A stretch of DNA of 5,079 bases from Deltaproteobacteria bacterium (GCA_003647375.1 QMMS01000337.1:1-5079); one strand, 5' to 3'. Positions 1 to 5,079 are shown, counted from the first letter of the stretch. A program made the numbers and translations. The notes: a model not told the origin generated them from the sequence alone.

Positions 1-825
1 AAAAAACCACACCTGCCCTTCAATGCCCCGGTCCGTTATTGGGACATGTATGATGAAGAGAAAATCCTGCTGACAGCCACACCTCAAATGCCAAAGAATG
101 CACCGCCCCAGGCGCAACATGACTGGGGAGAATTACGCAACTATGGCCATTATGGCCAGATGCCCAAAAAAGGCACAGATGAATTAATGCCTGATGAACT
201 GGCGCGTCAACTGATACACGGTTATTACGCCGCCACCAGTTATTCCGATGCATTGGTGGGCAAACTATTGGCGGAGCTTGAAACACTGGAACTGGATGGC
301 AATACCATCGTGGTGTTGTGGGGAGATCATGGCTGGAGTTTGGGCGAGCACACCCAGTGGGCCAAGCATTCATCTTTTAATGTAGCCAACCAGGTTCCGT
401 TAATTATAAAAGTGCCCGGCATGCCGACTGAAATCAAAGGCTCCGAGGCTTCCGGCCTGGTTGAAGCTGTGGATATTTACCCCACCCTTGTTGAACTTGC
501 CGGATTAATCACACCAGGTCATATACAGGGAGAAAGCTTCAAGGCGATACTGGATGATCCCAATACAGCAGGGAAAGCAGCCGTGTTCCCGCGCTGGAAA
601 AACGCCGACAGTATACGCACCGACCAGTATTTTTACACGGAGTGGCGAGATGACGAGGGCGAGGTCATCGCCAATATGTTATTCGACCACTTTGATGATC
701 CCACTGAGACGATCAACCTGGCAGCTGACGAATCCCATGCCCCGGAGGTGGAAAAGCTGCATAAACAACTGGTTGACCATATTCGATCAATTGAATCGGA
801 CGTGCCCCCCGAAAGCACCAGATAA
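1..825 (+). CDS. Sulfatase, S1 family, iduronate-2-sulfatase-like (C-terminal part, 5' end outside window)
   Basis: This reading frame is open from the first base and ends at TAA 823-825, giving 274 residues of the C-terminal part of an arylsulfatase-type enzyme that hydrolyses sulfate esters. The fragment opens with KPHLPFNAP and YWD, a signature of iduronate-2-sulfatase-like sulfatases. GDHGW..GEH..WAKHS follows at residues 108-124. By family comparison Asp109 and His110 bind the active-site calcium and Lys122 contacts the substrate sulfate. PLIIKVPG, VDIYPTLVELAG and LFDHFDDPTETINLA are the usual C-terminal landmarks. The N-terminal half with the C/S-x-P-x-R site, whose Cys or Ser becomes formylglycine, lies outside the window, so maturation type and activity cannot be judged. 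Export is likely for the family but the signal peptide is not visible. The ATG at 46 is an internal Met, not the start. The substrate is unknown; the GH3 and SMP-30 genes nearby suggest a sulfated polysaccharide. Confidence 0.93.
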   Translation, partial: KKPHLPFNAPVRYWDMYDEEKILLTATPQMPKNAPPQAQHDWGELRNYGHYGQMPKKGTDELMPDELARQLIHGYYAATSYSDALVGKLLAELETLELDGNTIVVLWGDHGWSLGEHTQWAKHSSFNVANQVPLIIKVPGMPTEIKGSEASGLVEAVDIYPTLVELAGLITPGHIQGESFKAILDDPNTAGKAAVFPRWKNADSIRTDQYFYTEWRDDEGEVIANMLFDHFDDPTETINLAADESHAPEVEKLHKQLVDHIRSIESDVPPESTR

Positions 826-836
826 CAGCCTTGTGT

Positions 837-849
837 GCCCGGTGCGGGC
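837..849. other. Small GC-rich hairpin between convergent genes
   Basis: GCCCG at 837-841 and CGGGC at 845-849 form a perfect 5-bp stem around a GTG loop. It lies in the 23-base gap between the sulfatase stop and the vapC stop and touches the last base of the latter. It could mark transcript ends from either side, but no T tract follows on either strand, so it does not qualify as a standard intrinsic terminator. Confidence 0.3.
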
Positions 850-1244
850 TAAACCCAATTCTCAACTGTCAAATCAGGTACCCGGCTGAATTCCTTCATG
901 TTATTGGTTACCAGAACTGCACCCATGCTCTGCGCGTGAGATGCGATAAACAGATCATTATTCCCGATAGGTTTCCCTTGCTCTTTCAACCAGGCACGCA
1001 AGCGCCCATAGTGGCGACCAGCATTCCAATCCAGTGCTTCGACATGCAGACAACGGATGAACACATCGAGCTGCTCCCAACGTGCGTCTTTCAAGGAAGG
1101 TGTGCCATTTTCTATGCCAAAACAAAGTTCTGCATAAGTTACCGATGATATACAGAGATATTTTGTTACTTTAAACCTGTGCCTCAGATTCTTTGACCTG
1201 TTCTGCAAAACATAAATACAGATATTGGTATCCAGCATATACAT
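849..1244 (-). CDS. vapC: VapC-type PIN-domain ribonuclease toxin (module 1)
   Basis: The product is a 131-residue PIN-domain toxin, the usual full length for VapC. Toxins of this family are Mg2+-dependent endoribonucleases that arrest translation, often by cutting initiator tRNA or the sarcin-ricin loop of 23S rRNA; the target here is unknown. The PIN active site looks complete: Asp5 in MLDTNICIY, Glu39 in VTYAEL, Asp97 in PIGNNDLFIASHA, and the polar position in VTNN (Asn114/115), followed by EFSRVPDL and a terminal ENWV. The pattern is close to the enterobacterial MvpA/VapC type. The start ATG at 1244-1242 shares its A with the antitoxin's TGA stop (TGATG). No good Shine-Dalgarno sequence precedes it: the nearest purine run, GGAAAG, is about 12 bases away. 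Translation is therefore probably coupled to that of the antitoxin. It ends 23 bases from the convergent sulfatase gene. The toxin appears intact and presumably active. Confidence 0.95.
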   Translation of the reverse strand: MYMLDTNICIYVLQNRSKNLRHRFKVTKYLCISSVTYAELCFGIENGTPSLKDARWEQLDVFIRCLHVEALDWNAGRHYGRLRAWLKEQGKPIGNNDLFIASHAQSMGAVLVTNNMKEFSRVPDLTVENWV

Positions 1245-1474
1245 CAGAAAAAGTTTCTTTCCTGTGCTGCCAAATCTCCCCGGTCTGAAAGAAAATCGTC
1301 ACCAAACGCCGAATTTGCGTCAAAAAATTCATCCCATCCAGGCTGCAGTGCTGAAATGATGACTTTGTCGCCCTGTTTCTCGACATATACTTCATCGCAG
1401 TCAAATCGATATTCCTTGGGCAGGCGTACCGCCTGGCTTCGACCATTCATAAATATCTTTGCCGACTTTCCCAT
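1244..1474 (-). CDS. vapB: VapB/VagC-type antitoxin, AbrB (SpoVT) fold (module 1)
   Basis: The product is a 76-residue antitoxin that should neutralise the VapC encoded directly downstream and bind its own operator. Residues about 4-42 form a swapped-hairpin AbrB/MazE-like DNA-binding domain, recognisable from KIFMNGRSQAVRLPKEYRF and the VYVEKQGDKVII strands; GRSQAVRLP is the hallmark of the VagC/MvpT/VapB group. The tail from Pro45 (PGWDEFF, then an acidic region ending QERNFF) is the expected disordered segment that wraps the toxin and blocks its active site. The start ATG at 1474-1472 is supported by GGAG six bases upstream. It is the first gene of a two-gene operon, with a one-base overlap to vapC. 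A perfect palindrome lies 17 bases upstream of the start and is the likely autoregulatory operator. Family assignment is firm; interaction with this toxin is inferred from gene order. Confidence 0.94.
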   Translation of the reverse strand: MGKSAKIFMNGRSQAVRLPKEYRFDCDEVYVEKQGDKVIISALQPGWDEFFDANSAFGDDFLSDRGDLAAQERNFF

Positions 1475-1480
1475 ATTTCA

Positions 1481-1484
1481 CTCC
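1481..1484 (-). promoter_or_regulatory. Ribosome binding site of vapB (module 1)
   Basis: On the minus strand GGAG lies six bases before the ATG at 1474. This good Shine-Dalgarno match fixes the antitoxin start and contrasts with the missing site in front of the following vapC, in keeping with more antitoxin than toxin being made. Confidence 0.75.
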
Positions 1485-1491
1485 AGACAAA

Positions 1492-1511
1492 TAAATGATA
1501 TATATCATTTA
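1492..1511. promoter_or_regulatory. Perfect 20-bp palindrome, likely VapB operator (module 1)
   Basis: The two 10-base arms, TAAATGATAT and ATATCATTTA, are exact reverse complements with no spacer. The site lies between the ribosome binding site and the -10 box of the leftward operon, where bound protein would block transcription. VapB/VagC-type AbrB-fold antitoxins, alone or with VapC, are known to repress their own operons by binding palindromes near the promoter. An 8-base palindrome, GTATATAC, follows at once at 1512-1519 and could be a second half of the site. Its role as operator is inferred from position and symmetry. Confidence 0.65.
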
Positions 1512-1520
1512 GTATATACC

Positions 1521-1550
1521 ATTATATGAATGAGTAAAAACGATTTGGAA
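1521..1550 (-). promoter_or_regulatory. Candidate promoter of the vapBC operon (module 1)
   Basis: The minus strand reads TATAAT, a perfect -10 hexamer, at 1526-1521. The expected start point, near 1514, falls at the edge of the palindromes. Only a poor -35 match, TTCCAA at 1550-1545, is present at 18-base spacing, so the promoter would be weak or need help. The placement relative to the vapB start is sensible (about 40-base leader). Confidence 0.5.
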
Positions 1551-1726
1551 ATATGTATTGCCCACTCAAATCAAATCAGGCATGAGTGAGACATAAAAAA
1601 GGATCCGGCCACGTACGAGTAGTGATTGAGTCCTTGTGGGAATATGCCTACGTTTATTTCAGGCATTGTTGATATTCATATTGTTCAGGTTTGAGTTAGT
1701 CTGTAGCAGATTCTTGAATTACAGGA

Positions 1727-1756
1727 TTTGCAGTTAAAATAATATACACATATACT
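1727..1756 (+). promoter_or_regulatory. Candidate promoter of the second toxin-antitoxin operon
   Basis: TTTGCA at 1727-1732 (four of six to TTGACA) and TATACT at 1751-1756 (five of six to TATAAT) are 18 bases apart, which predicts a start near 1763 and a leader of about 30 bases. The -10 box is embedded in the first of the CACATAT repeats, so a protein bound to these repeats would exclude RNA polymerase. TATATT at 1763-1768 is an alternative -10 box but lacks a -35 partner. Confidence 0.4.
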
Positions 1757-1782
1757 TCCACATATATTTTATTTGATATGTG
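1747..1782. repeat. CACATAT repeat cluster, likely ribbon-helix-helix operator
   Basis: CACATATA occurs at 1747-1754 and again at 1759-1766, a 12-base period, and ATATGTG at 1776-1782 is the same heptamer inverted. The last two copies form 7-bp arms around a 10-base spacer. Ribbon-helix-helix repressors typically bind short tandem or inverted repeats near their own promoter, and the antitoxin encoded immediately downstream has that fold. The inverted copy runs into the Shine-Dalgarno sequence. The operator role is inference. Confidence 0.5.
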
Positions 1783-1786
1783 AGGT
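1781..1786 (+). promoter_or_regulatory. Ribosome binding site of the second antitoxin gene
   Basis: TGAGGT, with GAGG seven bases before the ATG at 1793, is a good Shine-Dalgarno match and supports that start codon. Confidence 0.7.
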
Positions 1787-1792
1787 ACGCTT

Positions 1793-2023
1793 ATGGGCCA
1801 GGTAACCATATACATCGATGCTGAAACAGAGAAAAAAATGATCGCATCTGCTAAAGCGGCAAAAATTTCCAAAAGCAAGTGGATTACGCAAGTTATAAAG
1901 GAAAAAGTGACGTCGGAGTGGCCTGCATCTGTGGTCAATCTCGCCGGAGCATGGGAAGACTTTCCTTCAATCGAAGAAATTCGTTCAGGAACCGGTAAAG
2001 ACATCAAGCGAGAAGAATTTTAA
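1793..2023 (+). CDS. Ribbon-helix-helix (CopG/Arc-type) antitoxin of a VapC toxin (module 2)
   Basis: The product is a 76-residue antitoxin of a different fold from that of module 1. Residues 3-8 (VTIYID) form the DNA-contacting beta strand of a ribbon-helix-helix protein, followed by helix 1 (about 10-23, ETEKKMIASAKAAK) and helix 2 (about 27-40, SKSKWITQVIKEKV). The tail from Ser41, with EWPASVVNLAGAWEDFP and an acidic, charged end, is the typical toxin-binding segment of antitoxins paired with PIN toxins. It should neutralise the toxin encoded next and repress its own operon through the CACATAT repeats upstream. The ATG at 1793 is supported by GAGG seven bases before it. Its TAA stop overlaps the toxin ATG by one base (TAATG). 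It is often annotated simply as a CopG-family regulator; gene order and tail make the antitoxin role very likely. Confidence 0.9.
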   Translation: MGQVTIYIDAETEKKMIASAKAAKISKSKWITQVIKEKVTSEWPASVVNLAGAWEDFPSIEEIRSGTGKDIKREEF

Positions 2024-2415
2024 TGTACGTGTTGGATACCAATACCCTGATATATTTTTTCAAGGGAAAAGGCCGGGTAGCCGGGAGAATGCTCGTCGAA
2101 GCACCTGCGAATATTGGAATTCCATCGGTTGTTCTATACGAACTGGAAACCGGTATTGCCAAATCAGCATCGCCAAATAAAAGGTCGCGTCAGCTTAAAA
2201 TACTGATGGAAGCCGCTGTATTACTTCCATTTTCAACTGAGGAGGCAAAAGCATCCGCCGTAATAAGAGCCCGGTTGGAGATAAAAGGTTTGCTCATCGG
2301 GCCCATTGATATATTGATTGCAGGAACTGCAGTAGCGAATCAGGGAACCCTGGTGACTCACAACCTGACTGAATTTAGTCGCGTTGACGGCCTGAATACC
2401 GAGGATTGGTATTAA
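2023..2415 (+). CDS. vapC: VapC-type PIN-domain ribonuclease toxin (module 2)
   Basis: The product is a 130-residue PIN-domain protein of normal VapC length. Active-site acids are in place: Asp5 in YVLDTNTLIYFFKG, Glu40 in VVLYELETG, Asp96 in IGPIDILIAGTA, and the fourth polar position in VTHN (Asn114), followed by EFSRVDGL and a terminal EDWY. It should be an Mg2+-dependent RNase that stops growth when freed from its antitoxin; the RNA target cannot be read from sequence. It shares framework motifs with the toxin of module 1 (LDTN, IG..D..IA, VT.N..EFSRV), but the middle third differs clearly, so this is not a recent duplication. The ATG overlaps the antitoxin stop, with a weak AGAAG eight bases upstream, so coupled translation is probable. 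It converges on the SMP-30 gene with a 21-base gap in which I see no terminator. It appears intact. Confidence 0.94.
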   Translation: MYVLDTNTLIYFFKGKGRVAGRMLVEAPANIGIPSVVLYELETGIAKSASPNKRSRQLKILMEAAVLLPFSTEEAKASAVIRARLEIKGLLIGPIDILIAGTAVANQGTLVTHNLTEFSRVDGLNTEDWY

Positions 2416-2436
2416 TCATTAAGCGGTGGTATTTAC

Positions 2437-3342
2437 TTAGCCTCCCTTCGTGGTAATTTCCATCCCGGCGACATTCATTTCAATGGTGTATACATGTGCA
2501 CGCGCGGTGATGAAAAGTGTACGGTTCTGTTTCCCGCCAAAAGTCACGTTGGTGGGGCGATTCGGGGTTTTGATCTCCTCGATCAGCACCCCTTCCGGGC
2601 TGAAAACCTGCACGGTTTCCGGCGTGGTGTAGAGGTTTCCCCGCTCGTCAAGGGTCATGCCGTCGCAGAGAACAGCAGCAAACAGGGTTTTATTATCCAG
2701 GCTGCCACCGGGCTTGATGGAATATTTCCAAATTTCCTTTGCAGCGGGGTTTGCAACATAAAGGGTTTTTCCATCCGGGGTCCCCAGGATGCCGTTGGGC
2801 CGGGCCAGGTCGTCGATCGCGCGGATCACCTTCGAGCGATCCGGCAGCAGGTAGTAGACATGTTCGCCATCCTGCTTCTTTTCCGTTTTCCCATAGGCCG
2901 GATCGGTGAAGTAGACGCCGCCCTTTGGATCGATCCACAGGTCATTGGGCTTGTTGAACCCCTTGCCATTGTATTCATCCGCCAACACCTCAACCCTGCC
3001 GTCGGGAGAAATGGAGGTGACGCGCCCATTAAGGCCTTCGCAGACATAGATATTTCCAACTTTGTCGAAGTAGAGCCCATTCGCACCACCGCTATTTTCC
3101 CGATAAAGCTCGAGCGTCCCATCCGTCGACCAGGTGTAGATCCTTTCAGCCCGAACATCCGTGAAATAGACGTTTCCAGCTGCATCAGCGGCCGGGCCCT
3201 CGGTGAATTTGAAGTTGCCGGCTAGAATTTTTAACTCACCTGCAACAAGATTTGTCTCCGCCACCGCGCCGTGGAGCCCCATCAAGAAAAGAACCATTAA
3301 ACCGATTGTTGCCTTTTTCATCATTTTGGTTAATATCCGCAC
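2437..3342 (-). CDS. Exported SMP-30/gluconolactonase-like beta-propeller protein
   Basis: The product is a 301-residue protein of the SMP-30/gluconolactonase/LRE family, six-bladed propellers that hydrolyse sugar or other lactones with one divalent metal ion. The N-terminus carries a signal peptide: basic MMKK, a hydrophobic stretch ATIGLMVLFLMGL, and a likely cut after AVA at residue 28. Residues matching the family's metal site are Glu48 (FTEGP), Asn133 (KPNDLWID), Asn183 (RPNGI) and Asp227 (CDGMTLDERGNLY); the repeated G.VYFTD and G.TLYVAN strands fit the blades. The true start is uncertain. A GTG at 3342 lies three bases after the GH3 stop, while ATGs at 3324 and 3321 would give a more typical signal peptide start; none has a clear Shine-Dalgarno site, so coupling to the upstream gene is likely. 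Sixty bases sampled at 2761-2820 contain 40 G/C, above the other genes here. The substrate is unknown; an aldono- or uronolactone would fit the neighbours. Confidence 0.88.
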   Translation of the reverse strand: MRILTKMMKKATIGLMVLFLMGLHGAVAETNLVAGELKILAGNFKFTEGPAADAAGNVYFTDVRAERIYTWSTDGTLELYRENSGGANGLYFDKVGNIYVCEGLNGRVTSISPDGRVEVLADEYNGKGFNKPNDLWIDPKGGVYFTDPAYGKTEKKQDGEHVYYLLPDRSKVIRAIDDLARPNGILGTPDGKTLYVANPAAKEIWKYSIKPGGSLDNKTLFAAVLCDGMTLDERGNLYTTPETVQVFSPEGVLIEEIKTPNRPTNVTFGGKQNRTLFITARAHVYTIEMNVAGMEITTKGG

Positions 3343-3345
3343 CCG

Positions 3346-5079
3346 TTACTGGATATGCAGCATTTCTGCCTCTGCAATATTTCCTGAAGATTCACCCAAC
3401 AGAATTTTGAAGTCGCCAGCTTCAACTTTCCAGTTATTCGATTTCACGTCCCAAAAAGCGAATGCAGATGTGCCCAGGCTGATGCTTACTTTTTGTTTTT
3501 CACCTGGCTCCAGCCATACTTTCTGAAACCCTTTAAGCTCCTTCACCGGTCTTGGTACAGAAGCTTTTACATCCCGTACGTATAACTGCGCCACCGTTGC
3601 AGCGGCAACATTCCCAGTGTTCTTGACCTCAAAACTCACTTTCACAGTGTCCTTAGCCGACATTTTCTGTGTTGATAGTTGCAGATTCCGGAGTTCAAAG
3701 GTCGTATAGGACAAACCATGTCCAAAAGGATAAAGAGGTTCGATGTTTTTACTGTCATACCAGCGATAACCGACAAAAATCCCTTCCTTGTATTCCAGCT
3801 CATAGACAGATTTCACCGCTACTTCCATCAGTCGAATATTTTGCCCGCTAACCAAGGTGGCCCCTTCAGGCAAATAGTTGGCCCCCGGTGAATCGGCAAA
3901 TTCTTTTTCGATGGTGATGGGTAAATGACCTGAGGGGCTGACCTTTCCGGAAATAATTTCGGCCAGGGCCTGGTTACCCACCTGTCCGCCAAACCAGTTG
4001 TAGATGATCGCAGCGACCTTATCATTCCAGGCGGTCATACGAATACCGCCACCGGAGTTGACCACTACGATGACGTTCTTATTCAATCCGGCAGCGCGTA
4101 AAACCAGGTTTTCGAGCTCGCTTGTCAGTGCAAAAGGCCGGTCGCGGGATTCAGAATCATCTGTTCCAACACTGACGATCACCACATCAGCCGAGTTAAA
4201 GTCTTCATCCGTTGGCTCTGCCATGTACTTCAAATTTTTGAAGGTGGCCGTCAGCGCATCTTTCATGGTGACATGATCATAGCCTTTGACATTGGCGGAG
4301 CCTCCGCCTGTTGCCAGGGTTTCAATGTATTTACCCGTGAGAAGAATTTTTTTGTCTGCATCAGGAGATATAGGCAAAATGGCATGCTTGTTTTTGAGCA
4401 ATACAATGCCTTCGCGTGCGGTTTTTAAGGCGACTTCAACATGCCGGGGGAAAGTCTCCAGATAGCTCTCGTCTTTAACAGGGCGATCAAACATGTCCAT
4501 GGCAATAAATGTCTTTAAAATACTGCGCACCATCCTGTCGATTTGCACTTCGGTAATTTCTCCAGTCTCAAGCAATTCCTTGATATTGTGCATTGATTCA
4601 CCAGCCGGCATTTCAAGATCCTGACCGGATGTAACGACTTTTTTACTGTCAATCACAGACCTCCAGTCTGTCATCACCAGCCATTTGAATCCCAGTTCAC
4701 CCCTGAGATTTTCACTAATCAAAGTTTCGTTCTGTCCGCTCCATTCACCGTTCACCAGGTTATAGGCCGTCATCACCGCCATGGCACCGGCATCAATACC
4801 CGCCTTGAAAGCGGGCATGTAAATCTCGTGTAAGGCACGTTCGTCAACAATGACGTTGCAGGCCTTTCTCCGGTATTCGTTATTATTGGCAATAAAGTGT
4901 TTCAGGGTGGCGATGGTGCCCGTGCTTTGCATACCCACGACATAGCGCTCGATCATACGAGCGGCCAAAAATGGATCCTCACCCTGGTATTCAAAATTTC
5001 GGCCATTCTGTGAAATACGATAAATATTCATTCCGGGACCGAGTAAGACAGCAATATTCCCGGCACGGCACTCTTCGCC
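3346..5079 (-). CDS. Glycoside hydrolase family 3 beta-glucosidase-like enzyme (N-terminus outside window)
   Basis: The frame is open to the right edge and ends at TAA (3348-3346), giving 577 residues that lack perhaps the first 150-250. GH3 enzymes cleave beta-linked sugars from non-reducing ends with retention. The fragment begins in the TIM-barrel domain (VLLGPGMNIYR, NFEYQGEDP, KHFIANN with Lys60-His61). The nucleophile is Asp138 in VMTDWRS, encoded at 4668-4666. The alpha/beta sandwich follows; Glu310 in DSESRDR (4152-4150) is the likely acid/base, and NWFGGQVGNQALAEIISG..SPSGHLPIT is characteristic. There is no PA14 insertion. YPFGHGLSYTTF leads into a fibronectin-III-like domain from about residue 465 (QLYVRD, PRPVKELKGF, EAGDFKILLG). 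The ATG at 5031 is internal, since homology continues before it. A signal peptide would be expected but lies outside. It is the upstream partner of the SMP-30 gene. The exact sugar (glucose, xylose or other) cannot be fixed from sequence. Confidence 0.95.
   Translation of the reverse strand, partial: GEECRAGNIAVLLGPGMNIYRISQNGRNFEYQGEDPFLAARMIERYVVGMQSTGTIATLKHFIANNNEYRRKACNVIVDERALHEIYMPAFKAGIDAGAMAVMTAYNLVNGEWSGQNETLISENLRGELGFKWLVMTDWRSVIDSKKVVTSGQDLEMPAGESMHNIKELLETGEITEVQIDRMVRSILKTFIAMDMFDRPVKDESYLETFPRHVEVALKTAREGIVLLKNKHAILPISPDADKKILLTGKYIETLATGGGSANVKGYDHVTMKDALTATFKNLKYMAEPTDEDFNSADVVIVSVGTDDSESRDRPFALTSELENLVLRAAGLNKNVIVVVNSGGGIRMTAWNDKVAAIIYNWFGGQVGNQALAEIISGKVSPSGHLPITIEKEFADSPGANYLPEGATLVSGQNIRLMEVAVKSVYELEYKEGIFVGYRWYDSKNIEPLYPFGHGLSYTTFELRNLQLSTQKMSAKDTVKVSFEVKNTGNVAAATVAQLYVRDVKASVPRPVKELKGFQKVWLEPGEKQKVSISLGTSAFAFWDVKSNNWKVEAGDFKILLGESSGNIAEAEMLHIQ

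Larger units (their letters stand above)
1475..1792. other. Divergent AT-rich control region between two toxin-antitoxin operons; no gene seen
   Basis: This 318-base stretch separates the two antitoxin starts and must hold both promoters. The left end (1481-1540) has only 13 G/C in 60 bases and carries the palindrome and a TATAAT box for the leftward operon. The right end (1741-1800) has 19 G/C in 60 and carries the CACATAT repeats and the rightward promoter candidate. The central part, about 1550-1726, has no convincing reading frame on either strand, no RNA gene that I can recognise, and only short weak repeats: CACTCA/TGAGTG at 1563-1568 and 1583-1588, ATGCCT/AGGCAT at 1644-1649 and 1661-1666, and TCAGGCAT twice at 1576-1583 and 1659-1666. 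Confidence 0.7.

Noticed and set aside
20..373. Minus-strand open frame opposite the sulfatase
   Set aside because: It has low-complexity composition, no recognisable motif, and lies opposite a conserved sulfatase core.
837..849. The GCCCG/CGGGC hairpin as an intrinsic terminator
   Set aside because: The stem is only five base pairs and no run of T follows on either strand, so it is kept only as a possible structure.
831..1148. Open frame on the + strand opposite vapC of module 1
   Set aside because: The minus strand carries an intact PIN-domain protein; the plus-strand product resembles nothing and lacks a ribosome binding site.
1563..1588. CACTCA/TGAGTG inverted repeat as a terminator or recombination site
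   Set aside because: Six-base arms with a 14-base loop and no T tract are within chance expectation.
1696..2007. Minus-strand open frame across the divergent region and the second antitoxin gene
   Set aside because: It is antisense to a clear ribbon-helix-helix antitoxin, and its remaining part is AT-rich promoter DNA.
826..2436. Target-site duplication at the ends of the toxin-antitoxin block
   Set aside because: The only shared string in the two short gaps is CGGTG (840-844 and 2424-2428), too short and not at exact junctions; no inverted terminal repeats or transposase are present.
2494..3225. Long open frame on the + strand (243 codons) opposite the SMP-30 gene
   Set aside because: It is antisense to a well-recognised propeller protein, has no family motif, and results from the G/C-rich codon use of the real gene.
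1..5079. CRISPR array, tRNA, rRNA, riboswitch or insertion sequence
   Set aside because: No regularly spaced repeats, cloverleaf-like segments, rRNA-like stretches or transposase motifs were seen on either strand.

Overview
The window reads as a piece of a bacterial carbohydrate-degradation region with a compact double toxin-antitoxin block in its middle. Three flanking genes point to breakdown of plant or algal polysaccharide: the C-terminal part of an S1-type sulfatase (+ strand, cut by the left edge), an exported SMP-30/gluconolactonase-like beta-propeller, and a family GH3 beta-glycosidase (both - strand, the last cut by the right edge). No host can be named. Purine-rich ribosome binding sites and this gene mix would fit a marine or environmental heterotroph such as a planctomycete, a Kiritimatiellota/Lentisphaerota relative or a proteobacterium; that is inference only.

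Layout. 1-825 is the sulfatase tail. After 23 bases comes a leftward pair, an AbrB-fold VapB antitoxin (1474-1244) and a PIN-domain VapC toxin (1244-849), overlapping by one base as TGATG. Bases 1475-1792 are an AT-rich divergent control region without a gene. A rightward pair follows: a ribbon-helix-helix antitoxin (1793-2023) and a second PIN-domain toxin (2023-2415), overlapping by one base as TAATG. After 21 bases lies the 3' end of the SMP-30 gene (3342-2437), which sits three bases downstream of the GH3 gene (5079-3346) and is very probably in one operon with it.

How it works together. The sulfatase would remove sulfate from a sulfated glycan, the GH3 enzyme would release sugars from non-reducing ends, and the SMP-30 protein may hydrolyse a sugar lactone in the periplasm or outside the cell. 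The two toxin-antitoxin modules are independent of that chemistry. Each antitoxin has its own recognisable repeat-rich candidate operator: a perfect 20-bp palindrome for the AbrB type, and short CACATAT repeats for the ribbon-helix-helix type. The most notable point is that two PIN toxins with antitoxins of unrelated DNA-binding folds sit back to back and share one divergent intergenic region. All gene families here are known; nothing in the window clearly amounts to a new class of system.
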